This document shows positions 20,401 to 32,075 of a DNA stretch of 64,000 nucleotides, piece after piece. Position numbers and translations under genes: made by a program. Position 1 is the stretch's first letter; each line of letters opens with the position of its first letter. Where the stretch lies: positions 21,845,873-21,909,872 of the forward strand of contig OZ020248.1 in the NCBI GenBank assembly GCA_963971285.1, given 5' to 3'. Source of the DNA: Astropecten irregularis (lineage: Eukaryota; Echinodermata; Asteroidea; Paxillosida; Astropectinidae). The notes beneath the pieces were generated by a model, which made no database searches, was not told the DNA's origin, and saw only the letters and a list, made by a program, of their open reading frames with translations.

Positions 20401-21021
20401 TCAACGTCTGGCACCCTTGGGGTTCGATGCATGTGGGAGAAGACCGGCCCTCTGCTCCGCCGACTTGGTGATGATATGAAGGACCTGCAAAGCCCGGCGC
20501 CGTTCTCCCTCCTCCTTCAAGTTTGCAACAACCAGCTTTGCCCCCGCTTCTTTGGCTTCTCGAAGTTCAACCTTTATCGCGGCTAGCCTGGACTGATACT
20601 GGCCCAAGATCAACTCCCCCAGCTCTATCGCCAAACTTGCCGTCTTCTTAGTCCAAGAGATGACCATCTTGGACGAGCAAGTGATGCGGAAAGGCAGGGT
20701 CGGTATTTTCTTGTTGACCTTGCACCAGTCATCAGGCGCTTCACCACAATCAAGGTTTCCCTTGAGATTATCCGCCTGTCTCTGGACCCGATTCCTCAAG
20801 CCAGCCAAGCGGACAATTTTGACCCTAGCCCTACGGACCAAGGCCAAAGCGGGAGGGAAAGCTGAATGTGCTTTTCTTTTTCTTTTTGGGTGTGGATACA
20901 GAGAGAACAGGCACAGGCTTTGGATGCTGGCCACACGGTAGGTCCTCCTCATCGGCAAAGAGCATAAGGTCGTCCTCTTCGGTTTCCATTTTGAAAGAAG
21001 GTCATGGTCACTTTTAAACAA
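20401..21021 (-). CDS. Basic hypothetical protein, 206 codons
   Basis: Uninterrupted minus-strand frame with higher GC than its surroundings. The N-terminal half is very basic (PHPKRKRKAH; RRARVKIVRLAGLRNRVQRQ). The C-terminal half is a long amphipathic helix (LAAIKVELREAKEAGAKL, then EEGERRRALQV). No domain is recognised. It lies 0.7 kb upstream, on the same strand, of the Penelope-like fragment and could be that element's upstream ORF, but this is only positional inference. Confidence 0.45.
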   Translation of the reverse strand: MFKSDHDLLSKWKPKRTTLCSLPMRRTYRVASIQSLCLFSLYPHPKRKRKAHSAFPPALALVRRARVKIVRLAGLRNRVQRQADNLKGNLDCGEAPDDWCKVNKKIPTLPFRITCSSKMVISWTKKTASLAIELGELILGQYQSRLAAIKVELREAKEAGAKLVVANLKEEGERRRALQVLHIITKSAEQRAGLLPHASNPKGARR

Positions 21022-21412
21022 TATTATACCTTAACCAAATAAATGAAGTGGTATGTGTTAAGTTGTGAAGTCATGGTATATGATCTAAAGAAATAAAAAA
21101 AGTTATTGGCTACACTGCCTGTAACTAGATGTGGGCTAAACAGAAGATTATGTTTGACATGATGTTTATACTTGTACATGTTGAGACTAACAAAACATAT
21201 CTACAACATTGTTATCAAATTTTAAATTGGATTATGGATATACTTGGACTGTTTTATAAACCCAGAATTTCCCCCAAACAGGGGAAAAACAGGTCTATTA
21301 TTGCCCTGAATTGCTTTGGCAACTTTTTCACATTGGCCTTTTCAGGTCCTTTTGCTTGTCTCTGAACTTCTTCCATATTTTCTGTCAAGTCCCTTCTCTT
21401 TGTCTTGCATTG

Positions 21413-21960
21413 TCAGGAGCAGATAATCAACTTTTCAATCCTCCTCAGATTGCTCTCTCCTCCTCCATGATTGGAATGATCATCTTGTGCATTGAGCCCT
21501 ATTTGTCTGTTGTCTGCCACAACTTTCTCCTCCTTGGTCAGAGTACAAGGTCTACATCCACCAGCTCTGGGATCAACTGGTCTTCCCAGGGCAGCAGCCC
21601 CCGCTGTGTGTAGTTTCTCATTGTCATCTCTCCCAGTCAAGAGGCCGAAAAACATTTTCATGACCGTCTGTAAAAATAATTAGTAAATACGTAAAAATAT
21701 AGATTAATAATGGTAAAAAATTAAAGGTATAATCTGCATGAATGCTGCACATTCTATATCGGAAGCATTCAGGCCTTTATTGTCCGATGATAAACTTTGC
21801 GGTCTGAAAAATTTGTCCGACACTTAATTAACAGATGTCACTGCTTCCCAGACAAACACACACTCAAATACCCCACAAAACATCAGGTCAATATCACACA
21901 AATTACTCATAACAGAACTCACTTGAATCATGTGCATCAGCTCAATTGGGATGTTAATAT
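21413..21960 (-). pseudogene. Paralogous gene fragment, set 1
   Basis: Two exons can be recognised by comparison with set 2. Near 21925-21960 the minus strand reads NINIPIELMHMIQ before a GTGAGT donor. The next exon (21413-21670) reads TVMKMFFGLLTGRDDNEKLH and continues through ADNRQIGLNAQ. Set 2 has DIPVELMHSVQ near 42345-42380 and VVMKKFFGFFTVRDNTAKM near 41965-42003. The protein is not recognised. In set 2 a Ulp1-like exon follows downstream; no equivalent is visible here. Confidence 0.45.
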
Positions 21961-22435
21961 TGAAGTAGTATGACAGCCTAACCAGTTGCTCTATGCCTTT
22001 CTTCCCAGTAGCGATGCTGCTGTCTTGGCTTTCTTCTGTATGCTGGCAGTTGCGCCATCCAAGGCTCTGTTGTTGAGTTCATCAACCGGTCTGCCCATGT
22101 CCAATTGCACCTCATTACACGTAGCTAGCAGTGATGAGCGAAGCTTCGTACTCCCAAACCGGTCTGTCCTCGGACATGAATCGGAGCAGCAGTAAGCACC
22201 TTAGTTGTCGAATACCCCATTACAACCCACGCCTTCAGCATAAAATTGGCCTCCGTGCTGTCATCAAAGCAAGGAACTCCTGAGTCTATAATTCCTCAAG
22301 CTCATCAATTAATGGGGTCATGTATGGATTCATATCTGTTGGCCCACTGGGACCTATATTAATGACAACAAGTTTTTAATTGCGATTAGTTATGAACAAG
22401 CTTTTATACGCATGACATGTCATCTGTCATTAGTG

Positions 22436-22712
22436 TATATACTGCTTATGTACATACTACTGAGATGATTTACTCGACAGCCACATGTAATTACTTTAGA
22501 ATATGTCTTAGAATATCAGGATTCCTGACAGACGCCCATGTAAATTCATTAATCCCCCTCCTCTGCCTCCCTCCATTTCTGTCCGCAGCGTGTTTAAACC
22601 ATGACTTTATGATGGCCTCGACCTGGTCAAAGGAGGCTGTCAATATGATTGCATTTTATGCATCACCGATTCTAGGGATCTGACTAATCAACAACCATGA
22701 ATGCTTAAGTCA
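22436..22712. repeat. Dispersed duplicate R1 + S, copy 1
   Basis: Positions 22436-22680 match 42418-42664 almost base for base (CCCATGTAAATTCATTAATC, CAGCGTGTTTGAACC-type block). A short tail S (22679-22712, TCAACAACCATGAATGCTTA) follows R1 here but precedes R1 in the other copy. Confidence 0.85.
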
Positions 22713-22969
22713 GATAATAAGAATTCAATGTTTACTTGGCACAATGGATGAGAGCAGCATCTTTCCAATCTTGTCCCTTGTACTCCCGCTGAAGTTGAGG
22801 TATTTGCATCTTCTGGCGATTGAAGGGGTCAAATCCATCCGCACTTAAGCAAATATTAATTAATTAATTGGTTTCATGTAGAATGTAGGTCTACATTTTA
22901 GAGGTAGAAATGTGGTATGTGAATACACTTATGGAGGAAATGCACACATTATATACATATATGTTCTCA
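22713..22969. other. Short unassigned stretch
   Basis: No frame or repeat match recognised; AT-rich. Confidence 0.3.
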
Positions 22970-23175
22970 GTAAGGTGTAATATAGTAACAGAATTGTCAA
23001 GATAAGGAAACTGTGGCCAAGCACAGGCAAGGTCCTTGTGGGGTGGAAACTATTGCCTCAGGGGAACATGTGGTCAGGAAAAAAAATGTTACTATGGGAA
23101 CAGCCACCCAGGCCTGGTAGAATGGAATGTGGGATGCAGGGATACAGATAAGAGCCTAAGGGATGGCCACAAAAA
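22970..23175. repeat. Dispersed duplicate R2, copy 1
   Basis: Matches 39538-39750 with small insertions and deletions. Common blocks are AGCACAGGCAAGGTCCTTG, CTCAGGGGAACATGTGGT and CCACCCAGGCCTGGTAGAA. It adjoins the P-like transposase relic in both places. Confidence 0.85.
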
Positions 23176-23261
23176 ATGGTCACAAATCTATTAAAAGTAC
23201 ACACAATGGAATAAACATGTCAGAAATGGCTACATGTAAATAAAGGCAAAAACAATCAAAA

Positions 23262-24233
23262 CTAACTTATACAAAATACAAGGAACCCGTTTCTTGTTTT
23301 GTTGTGGTAGCCCGAGTTCTTCAGATTGTTTTGAGAAGTCTTCAGTGAATGTGGCATGTGGCATATGAAGTATACCTTCCTTGAGGGGTCTACGGGGTTA
23401 GGCGTGCTGTATGTTGGGCTCGATGAGGTGCCATTGCCATGTAATCTGAAGAACTTCCTATTAGGTGATGCTCCTTCACAAACCAAGGACCGAACCTTAA
23501 ACCCTGCCAACTCGAGGTATATGATGGCCTTAGATATACATGGATAGAGCTGACTGCTAGACACACCTTTCGTGGCATAATATCCCACCGGGACATGGAG
23601 CGAACCATCAACACCAAAACATGGCTTGCTTCCTCAGGCTCCACCTCACCTTTGCATTGACGCTGAAAATGCGACACCTCATTGCTAACCTCAGTGATGT
23701 CAGTGAAGCCGACAATCTTGCCTGTCCTCGCTGAGTAAACCAAGCCTGACTTGACTTTCATCTCGTTGAAGAGGAGAGAAACATTTCTCTCTTCATCACT
23801 GCATGTAGCCAACTTAAAATCTTCGAAGATTTGTTCCAGCATTGGTGCACTGAAACCAGATGAAGCATCTGCAAAATGACTATATGGGTGCAATGTGGAT
23901 GGGTGAGGGAGCTTCATGAAACCAGATTCCTGCATTAAATTGTAGACAGCTGCTGACCTACTTTGCAGCGCAATACATAGCCTGATGATGGAGGGATGCC
24001 ACCACATTTGTTTTCCTCTCAAAGGCTGAATCCCTCTGCTGTTCCCACATCAGCTTTGATCGAGATCCTTCACATCCAGTACAGACGGAAAAATCAATAT
24101 GAACAACAACATCTGCGACAACATCTAACACGCCGTGATAGATGACAGATACCCCATCTCTGTTATCACCACTCAGTGGTAAAGCCTCTCTACTGAGGAA
24201 TTTGATGGATTTGGAGATCAAGTTCAAAACCAT
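23262..24233 (-). pseudogene. P-element/THAP9-like transposase relic, larger copy
   Basis: The minus strand carries, in order, WWHPSIIRLCIAL, LPHPSTLHPYSHF, the first catalytic region LLFNEMKVKSGLVYSARTGK followed by IVGFTDI, then after a phase change near 23590, VSSSQLYPCISKAI, VCEGASPNRKFFRLHG, NPVDPSRKVYFICHMPHSLK and TSQNNLKNSG. This is the RNase H-like core order of P-element/THAP9 transposases. Catalytic positions are altered: D to N in N-E-M, D to E in C-E-G-A-S, and D-x-P-H reads HMPH. With the frameshift, it cannot be active. No THAP finger is seen upstream. R2 repeat DNA lies just downstream. Confidence 0.8.
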
Positions 24234-25689
24234 CTGATAGCATTCCAGTTACGGGTTTATCATCAGCTTTTCAACGGAGGTTCTGTGTGATTGTGATCTT
24301 TCATGGATAGGACATTTCAACAGCCTTTCTCCAGTTAGAGAATCCTTTGGTAGTGAAGATGTTACTACCTGATTTGCATCTTTCACAGATTCTGTTTGGC
24401 AGGAGCGTTATTCATATCTGGTCTCCATTTGTCATGTTCATGGTGATCAAACCACATTGTATCTAAGGTGAACAGATTTCTATCTGGGAATGTTGCACCA
24501 ACTCTTCCTAGTCAGCATCTTTCTGTTTTGTAACCACACTTTTTGCAGTACATCACCTAGGATGTAGCTAAGCCTCATAGCTCTTCTGTCTTTGCCAATG
24601 GTTTTGGCTGACCATCACACTCATGATGTTTTTATTGATAATCAAGCACAGCTTGTGCACATAATTCTTCATTTTCCTCCTTTACTACAATCCCAACCCA
24701 AACCACCATTTTGTAATCTGTAGAATGCAAGCTCAGTATTTTGACAGTACTATGTTAAGTGTGCAGGAAAGGTGTGATTCTGCTGATGTTCATACATACA
24801 TGTAATATGTACTCAATTTGCATACATGTCTTTCTGAATGTTTCTATTATTATTATGTAGTCATTATACAGGAATTGACATCATTTGTACAGACACTGGG
24901 TAAATGATTGCAATGTCACTACTCAATGTCACAATGAAATACCAGGTAAGTATCTTCACATCAGTGTGACAAGTGTTCACCAGTGTTATGGTTTACATCC
25001 TCAGATCTTACACTTCTGCTTTCAACCACATTAAGACATTACAATGTAGTAAAGATGCTGTTTTACAGGGTTTTATTTAGACTTTGGCAAATTGAAAATA
25101 CACACACTCCATATCTAGTAGATTGTGGATTGATCCATGTGCTTTTGGATTAAGCAGTGCTTTCTTAAATTTTTAATGTTTAAACAGAACATTTATGTAG
25201 AGACTACAAATATTTTACAGGTAGTTGGTGTTAGCACTTGAACCCTGGAATGACCCAACTTCAGGGTGTCACTGGGGCTTCAAACCTCAGCTGACGGTTC
25301 AGGTTATGACCCATACTCTGTTTATATTCAGATAATGAATATTGGTTAATGTTTGAAAATTGTAGATGAATTTGTTAAAAGTTTTTTTCTTTGGTATATA
25401 GCAATATGTATATTCTTAAATGGTTATTTGTTATAACAAGTCTACAGAAGTAACAAGTAAACACAAACTTGACACCCATTTTTGCATCTGAACTCTGCAG
25501 ACTTATAATGATGTACTGCTTTGATAGATGATTCAGTTTTCTGGATTGTGCAGATTGTAAAACAAATGATTAGATTTACTGAGTGTAGGTTTGCAAACTG
25601 TACAATGTACATGCATTCTTAAGCAGCTGTTTATTACACTGCTGATGTTATGACATTTGTAATGATACAGCAGCCCAAACATGCAAATG
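24234..25689. other. AT-rich stretch without a gene
   Basis: No open frame above about 60 codons with a known motif and no match to other parts of the window. Confidence 0.4.
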
Positions 25690-26416
25690 AATGTTTTGTC
25701 AAAATGTTCCACTGCCACTGCAAAATGTTCCACACTGCTGAAATACCTGAAAATCTTCTCCAAAGCTCTCGGAAAAATCAACATGCAGCTTGAATGTTAA
25801 GCAAGAGACACCTTGAACACAGTATCAGAACTGTCATTGCCTGAAGAATTGATGTATGAATCAACATGTGCAGTTATGACAACTGACATCCAACATAAGT
25901 GGAACAAACATCCTCAGCCTGCACCCTCATCATCATCACTTTCACTCTCTCCAAGACAGCAGTGAATCTGTGCCAGGTACTGAGCTTGTGATGTGTTTCT
26001 TCTCATCAGTCAGAGATCTGCCAAGATATCAGATTTCAACAATGTCACTGATTCTCTTCAAGACTGGTACAAGTGCCTAACTAACAACCTGATGAAGAAG
26101 GCACAACTGTGCTGCATGGATAAAGGAGCAGGAGTCCTGAAAATCCATTGAGATTATTGAGATGAAGTGAACACACATCAGTGTTATCATTGAACTTCAC
26201 TACATTGCAGAAGCTGTACAGACACACAGTACAGCCAACCAGTAGGAGAGTGATACTGCTACCATGCAGCATTCATTGATAAATGACATGCAGTGAAACA
26301 TCCTGATGAATGATACATGTGAAAAGCCATCAGTGTGTACAGAACTACAGAGATAATCATGGTATCCTCAACAACAACTTGTGGACTTGAGCAGTGAGCA
26401 TCAACAGTGGAGTGGA
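25690..26416. repeat. Duplicated block, copy 2 of 2
   Basis: Counterpart of 8320-9046 in the same orientation. Here the right edge runs into unrelated AT-rich DNA and not into the DUF6589-like gene, so the block edge, not the gene, defines the duplication. Confidence 0.9.
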
Positions 26417-29400
26417 GCATATTGCAATTAATTCTGTCAACCATTTCCTTTGGAGTTATGTTGCTACAGGTCCACTTTGATCTGCACATTCCTTCTTTTA
26501 CAGTTAATGGAAACAGAGATAGTAAAATATTAAGCAAAATGTGATCTCGTGCAACATTACATAAAGTTAACCTAATAATTTGTTTTGCAAAAGTTTGATA
26601 AGTTTATGAATCCTGGTTACATTTCATTCACATTGCATGAAGTTCTGTCACACATTATATGTAACATTCATTCATTTACTGAACTGCAGGAGGTGCTCAC
26701 ATTTTAGAGTAAACTGAAGAAATCTGTGAAACTCTGATGAGAATTCTCATGTTGAAGTTATTTTCTATATTTCATTGATTTGTATTGAATTATATGAGCA
26801 TCCCAACATCACATGAATGGCAAACTGATATGAAATACAGTTGTTAAATGTTACAAATTAAGGACTAGCCATTACTTTGTAGACACTTTAATGTAGTTGA
26901 AAGCAGAAGTGTTGTTGTATTTTCTCTTTCCGAGTCATACATGTATCTTATAAATGACCACAAATCTTGGTTATTGTTCTTGCATGTTTGTTCCAGCACA
27001 ATGTAAAGTTGAAGTGACATTGCATGATTTTGCTCACAGCTGTCAAGAAACTGTGATTATTAAACATGTCTCCAATTGACAAGTTTGTAATAGCTTTTAA
27101 AATGGTATGATCTGCATATCTTAAAAATACTCCATGGTATTGTCAAATGCTGAGCTTTCATGACAACTTCACCCCTGGTCCCTGTAGATTTGTTCTCTTT
27201 TCTTTCTGTTTTTCTTTAAGACAGAAGATTCCTGTCTTGAAAGATTGCTAGAAATCCTCCCACAATGTCTTGGTCACAGAGTCAAAGATCCATGACATCA
27301 CTCCGTAGTGAATGTTTTTGGCAGCTGACCTCTTTTATGCCAATTGCCTCTCTCATTTCATTTGGTGTTTTGTCCATTCTCCTATCAATTTCTTTCATTC
27401 TTAAGGCACTCTACATCCATGTCTCTCTGTAAATTGACACCTGATTGTGGAGGCCTTGATGCATAAAGAGTCTGCACCACTGGTGATGTCATGCAATAGG
27501 GTAATGGTCTAGTTAGTGTAAGTTGAAACACTTGAAAGAAGGCAACAATGAGTCAGGTGGTTCCTGATGATACCCCCACCTCTGAGTGGTTAATACAAAG
27601 AACCAGCAACAGATATTGTTGGTCTTTGGGGGACCTTTATACCACAAGTGTTTTCAGTTTTAGAAGAAATAGAGAAATCTTTCCATTATGTACTGAAAAG
27701 TGTTTATTTGAAGTAGTAAGTATGATCATCTTTGTTGTGCTGTTTGTTTTGTTTGTTTACTTTTCTTTGTTGTTGTTGTTGTTGTTGTTTTTGCAGGAAG
27801 AGCATTCACTCCAATCATGTGTTTTTCAAAATGCATGTAATGAAGAGAATTTTTGTTATCTGTTTCCAGAGAAACTCATGTATGAAGATTGCATCTAGCA
27901 AAACAGTGTAATTGATCAGTGGGACATTGCCATTGACATTCTCCTAATTCATAAATTATCAGGGGGGGGGGGGAACTTGGCCCCACCCCCACCAGGATTG
28001 GCAGGGAAATACCACCACCCAAGTATGAGAGATGTACATGTAGAAAGAGCCCCTCCCCAACCCTCAACCCCTCCCCCTACTGCATTTCAAAAATTGCAAG
28101 AATGTTTCAAGTGAGAAAAGGTGAATGGTTCTTAATTCAAAATAAATGAAATCCTCCTACAATGTTAGAATATTTGCAGTGACCCTAAAGACCTTTATAA
28201 AAACCAGATACCACCAGGCTTTAGACAATGGACAATGAACAATGTACAGTGAATTTAATCATGACAGATGCAGACCAGTAAATTGGTCCAAATCAGTCTG
28301 TGGAGCTCATTCATATTTTGAATACCTCAAAACCTTTTTATAAAAGCATTTGCTTTTGTCTTGAAAAGAAAAAAAATGGATGGAACCCCTCACCAGAGTT
28401 TGGACATTCACCTTTGACCTGTTTAGATGAAATCAGGCCCTAAAGTTGCTCTATTTTTGCCATGTAGTGGAGGGGTACATCAAGTTGAGTCTGGCACCAG
28501 TCAATTTGGAAGTTTTAGGATAATATTTCTTTAGATGGTCTTTTCTCAAAAGGTCATCGGTTACCCTATAGAGAATTGAGAAGAAAATGAAAATGGAAGT
28601 TAGCAGCTTCATTTTGGTGTATGCCTTGATTGCCTGAGAAACTTGTGAGTATTTGTAATAATTGTTTGAAATTTGCCATTTTTCATTGGAGCCTATGGGA
28701 AATTATTTACTGGTCTGAGTGTCTGCCGCCCTCTGTTGGGATGGGGACATAGTATGGTGCACTGTGTCCCTGGAGCTGGTACCCAGACTCCACAATGGAA
28801 TTCCATATACGTACTGTATAATATCTCACATGTTGACTGAACGCGTGTTCATTTGCTTTGGAGTGTGGAAGTAAATAAGTTAGGTGGTGCGTTGCCGATG
28901 TTGCTGAAGTTTTAATGTTCTAAATGTTCTGGACAGTCGTTCTAGGTGCAAACATGTATTTCCAGGTTGCGTTTAGTCACCTCCCGGAAGTCTATGGCCA
29001 TGTCATGAATGTTGATAGTTGGTGACTGATGATGACCAGCAATGATCGAATGGTTGTGGCCCAGGCTGCCACGCATCGCATGCACGGACAACGGACTTGT
29101 GGAGGTCATGAACGCAACAACATGATACAGTATACATGAACCTTGTGACAACAAAGTATTCCTTCAGTTTGAATGTGCAACGTGGACCTGATGACATACC
29201 AGCATACATGGAGTGCATTGAGTGCTATTAATTAGCTTGTAATGTGTACTTCCAAGATGCAAAGAGTAAGCTCCACGTCTACAGCAACTCGGTGGGTTTT
29301 GACTTCTTGCTAGCCTGGTCCCTTCCTCCATGCCTGGGCTAAGGAGTAAGGTAAGTACATGTACATGATGCATGGTGCTGCAGACAGGTAGGTCATTTCT

Positions 29401-29472
29401 TTCTTGTTTTGCGCTGATTCTCTGCTGCATGCCACCTCCCAGACCGTGGGTGATGTAAATCTAGAGTTAATA
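26417..29472. other. Long AT-rich stretch without a supportable gene
   Basis: Holds a (TTG)n microsatellite at about 27766-27790, a G12 run followed by C-rich sequence at 27962-28075, and a CTCF-like motif at 28725-28738. A 116-codon plus frame at 27548-27898 has a hydrophobic Val/Leu/Phe run produced partly by the microsatellite and is probably chance. Confidence 0.4.
27962..28075. repeat. G-run/C-rich low-complexity patch
   Basis: A run of 12 G is followed by CCCCACCCCCACC, CCACCACCC and CCCCTCCCC blocks. Similar in character to the 12.1 kb patch; possibly the edge of the same kind of dispersed repeat. Confidence 0.45.
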
Positions 29473-29602
29473 TGACAAGCATATCTAAATAGGTAAAGTT
29501 GTGCTCGCCTACCATATTTGTACTTGGTACACTGGAATACTTTGCTTGTGTTTCAGCAGAAGGCTTCCAGTACTTCTCTCCTGGCAGCTGATCTTTACAT
29601 TG

Positions 29603-30453
29603 TCATTGAAGAATCAGCAGGATTGCACAACAGATGAATTCTAGTGCCTGGATGCACATTGCCTGCTCTGCGGCATCATTGCACTCCATAAAGAGACAAT
29701 CATACACATCATCTTTAATGATAGGAGCCCCATCGATGGCTGTCTCGCCTTGGAGTAATCTTTTTGCTGTACAGGTGAAAGTGCATGTGTGTGAGGACTC
29801 TGTTTTGCTTCGTGTTTCTCCAACATGGTGTCCAATGTACATTCCTTGGGCCTGTCTGTTGTTTGGATGCTGCAGTCTACCCTGTTCAGCTTCTATCCCT
29901 GCAATACCATATAGACTACCCTTTTCAACATCAATGTCTGAATCAGAAAGTGAACTCAAGGCATCTGAAACATTGTCACTGTCAGTGCCATCACTACTTA
30001 TGCTGCCAGAAAAGTTAGCTTTCGTTTAGCAGTTTTCACATGCTGAAGTTCATCATTGTCAGGTTGTTCTGTTCCATTTACATTTGGACTTAAAAGGCTG
30101 GTAAGTGAACGCTGCCATAACTGCTGTTTCTGCTTGGCATTGCAACAGATTTTGTCCACTGTCCTCAAGGCAGTCAATTTTTCTTTACAGATGCCAAGCC
30201 CATGCAAGCAATCTTGTAGTGTCTGGCTACACCCGTGCTTCCAGAGTTGTAGGGAAATACAGCTGTGGAGAAATTTGAAAGTGTTTATTTTCTGGGAATA
30301 TAAAATTACAACCAAAAGGAAGCCAATGTGCATGTCTAAAAACAGATTAGCATCTTCAGTTGATGAAACTTTTTTTCCACAAAAGATCTGCCTAGGTTGA
30401 ATTTTAGTAGGATCAGGAAGACCACCCATAAGTGCATTTACAAGAAGAGGCAT
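29603..30453 (-). pseudogene. Unrecognised multi-exon gene in duplication copy B
   Basis: Blocks in minus-strand order: an upstream piece with LWKHGCSQTLQDCLHGLGIC and KEKLTALRTVDKICCNAKQK; TSLLSPNVNGTEQPDNDELQ and KRKLTFLAA; then SSLSDSDIDVEKGSLYGIAG and, after a shared GRLQ block, LLQGETAIDGAPIIKDDVYD followed by an acidic CNDAAEQAM segment. The family is not recognised. The N-terminal block weakly resembles the region before DUF6589 in related genes. The kinase-like pseudogene lies about 0.8 kb further on the plus-coordinate side. Confidence 0.4.
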
Positions 30454-31206
30454 TTGTAATAGAGCGTCCTTGACAAGTTCCCCTCAATCCCAACTCTTTA
30501 TAAATTGTCAACATTGTGTGATAGAGGACCGTTATTGTGATATTTTGCAACTTCTTTGTGTACTTCTTTCTTGAAGATCTTCAGACAAGCTTCACGGGCA
30601 TTATCATTTATAACAAGTGCCCTAAATTTATGGCTTTGTCCTACTTGCTCTCATCTATTGCAGACTTTACCCTTTCTTTGAATGAAGACTTGCCCTTAGA
30701 ATGTGTGCTTTTTGGTGACTTTTCTGTCTTCTGACCTTTGCTCTGATACAACCTGGGGTTATGCATGTCACTCTCTTCTAAGTCAGACAAATCATGGATA
30801 CATACAGTGTACATACATGTACATCAAATGGACAGTCTATTTGCAATACATGCACATGACCTAATGTTAGTACACCGAAAGATGGTGGCACTTTGTTGTC
30901 TTGAACAACAGCTAGCATATAATATTCAAGCCTAAATTTAAATTATACTACAATGTACATGTAGTATAATGTACTGAACATAATTATGACAATTGACAAA
31001 TGGAAATGTACATTCCTTAGTGTTCCAAGTATGACTGGTCCTATCGCTGCAATTTTATTTGGGCCACAAAATATTCAGTTAATTTTTTCCAAGAGATGGT
31101 ATTTGCATATATCACAGATGCATCTGCATAAAAGTAGTCTAAAGTTATCATTACCCAACCAACAAGATAAACGATATGTGTTCCGTGTATTGCTAACTTT
31201 AATCAG

Positions 31207-31830
31207 TTAACTGCACTGTTTGGCAAGGGTCGTTAACTGTCCATGCATGTATTTCAAACTTGTGTGCTTTGCAAGATCTACCTGATATGACAATTTGCAA
31301 ACTTCACTGAGGGCTGAAATACTGCAATGACAACACACTTGTGTCATGATGAATCCTAATGAGTAGACATCAGTATGAGATGACATAAGACGTTCATTCT
31401 GTACAAGCTCTGGTGCAATCTAACGATATCTCTTCATCCATGTTTCTTGTTCTTCCTTCGAAAGCTGGTGTCGAGGGCATTTTGACCCTATATTTTGTGC
31501 CTTTCTGAAGTCAATAATGACAGGAGTAAAGCCTTCACTGTGTAGGACAATGTTGCTTTCATGGAGATCCCCATGTTCTATACCTGATCTATGAATTGCT
31601 ACTAGACCACATGCAACCTGCTGGATGACACCTATCCATGGCACTTGATGTGTAGGGGACAGCTAGGCCTATGTTTTGACACTTCCTCCAGATCACCTGC
31701 TACCAGTGGTAAATACTTCCTCTGGGCACTGGTCTTCGCAGACAAATAGCTCATGTTCACATTTGGAGCATGTTCTTTGGCTACACTATAAACAAGGTCA
31801 TCCCCAAAGAAGGAGTCTGTGTTGAGAGTA
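31207..31830 (-). pseudogene. Protein-kinase-like pseudogene, copy B
   Basis: Same C-lobe as copy A: VPWIGVIQQVACGL, EHGDLHESNIVLHSEG (an intact H-x-D-x-x-x-x-N catalytic loop of HGD type), PVIIDFRKAQ, then MKRYR, a stop, IAPELVQNERL and HTDVYSLGF-type sequence to CS. The stop is a TAG at 31420-31422 where copy A has tryptophan. Copy A's own stop position is glutamine here. The DFR at the DFG site is shared, so it predates the duplication. Confidence 0.75.
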
Positions 31831-31914
31831 TCAGTTGGGTTTCTTACATAGGATTTTATTGTCTCTTCATTTTTGCATGAATACATATCCACTACACTTG
31901 GATTCAAAGCATGA

Positions 31915-32075
31915 TGCCTTATATCTTGTCTTGATAACTGGAAGGGTCACCCGTGGCCATGACATACTCCTGGCTCACACCGCAGATGGCAATCACAGTC
32001 TCACTATCCACCTTGGTCGATTCCGTGTATCTTGGTTGCAAAATCGCATTCCTCTTGCACTTGACAAAATGGAAT
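31915..32075 (-). other. Possible exon upstream of the kinase-like copy B
   Basis: A TTTTTAG acceptor-like site at 32076-32077 (minus strand) is followed by an open frame with RYTESTKVDSETVIAICGVS and QEYVMATGDPS. The block is not found near copy A. It could be a kinase N-lobe or regulatory exon; no motif proves it. Confidence 0.3.

Larger units (their letters stand above)
29473..31865. repeat. Segmental duplication, copy B
   Basis: Counterpart of 16233-18319, in the same orientation about 13.3 kb away and longer by about 300 bp. Because it holds coding-like blocks that copy A lacks (for example 29650-29797), copy B is closer to the ancestral arrangement. Confidence 0.92.

Noticed and set aside
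27548..27898. 116-codon plus frame with a hydrophobic segment
   Set aside because: The hydrophobic run is largely encoded by a (TTG)n microsatellite; no other coding evidence.
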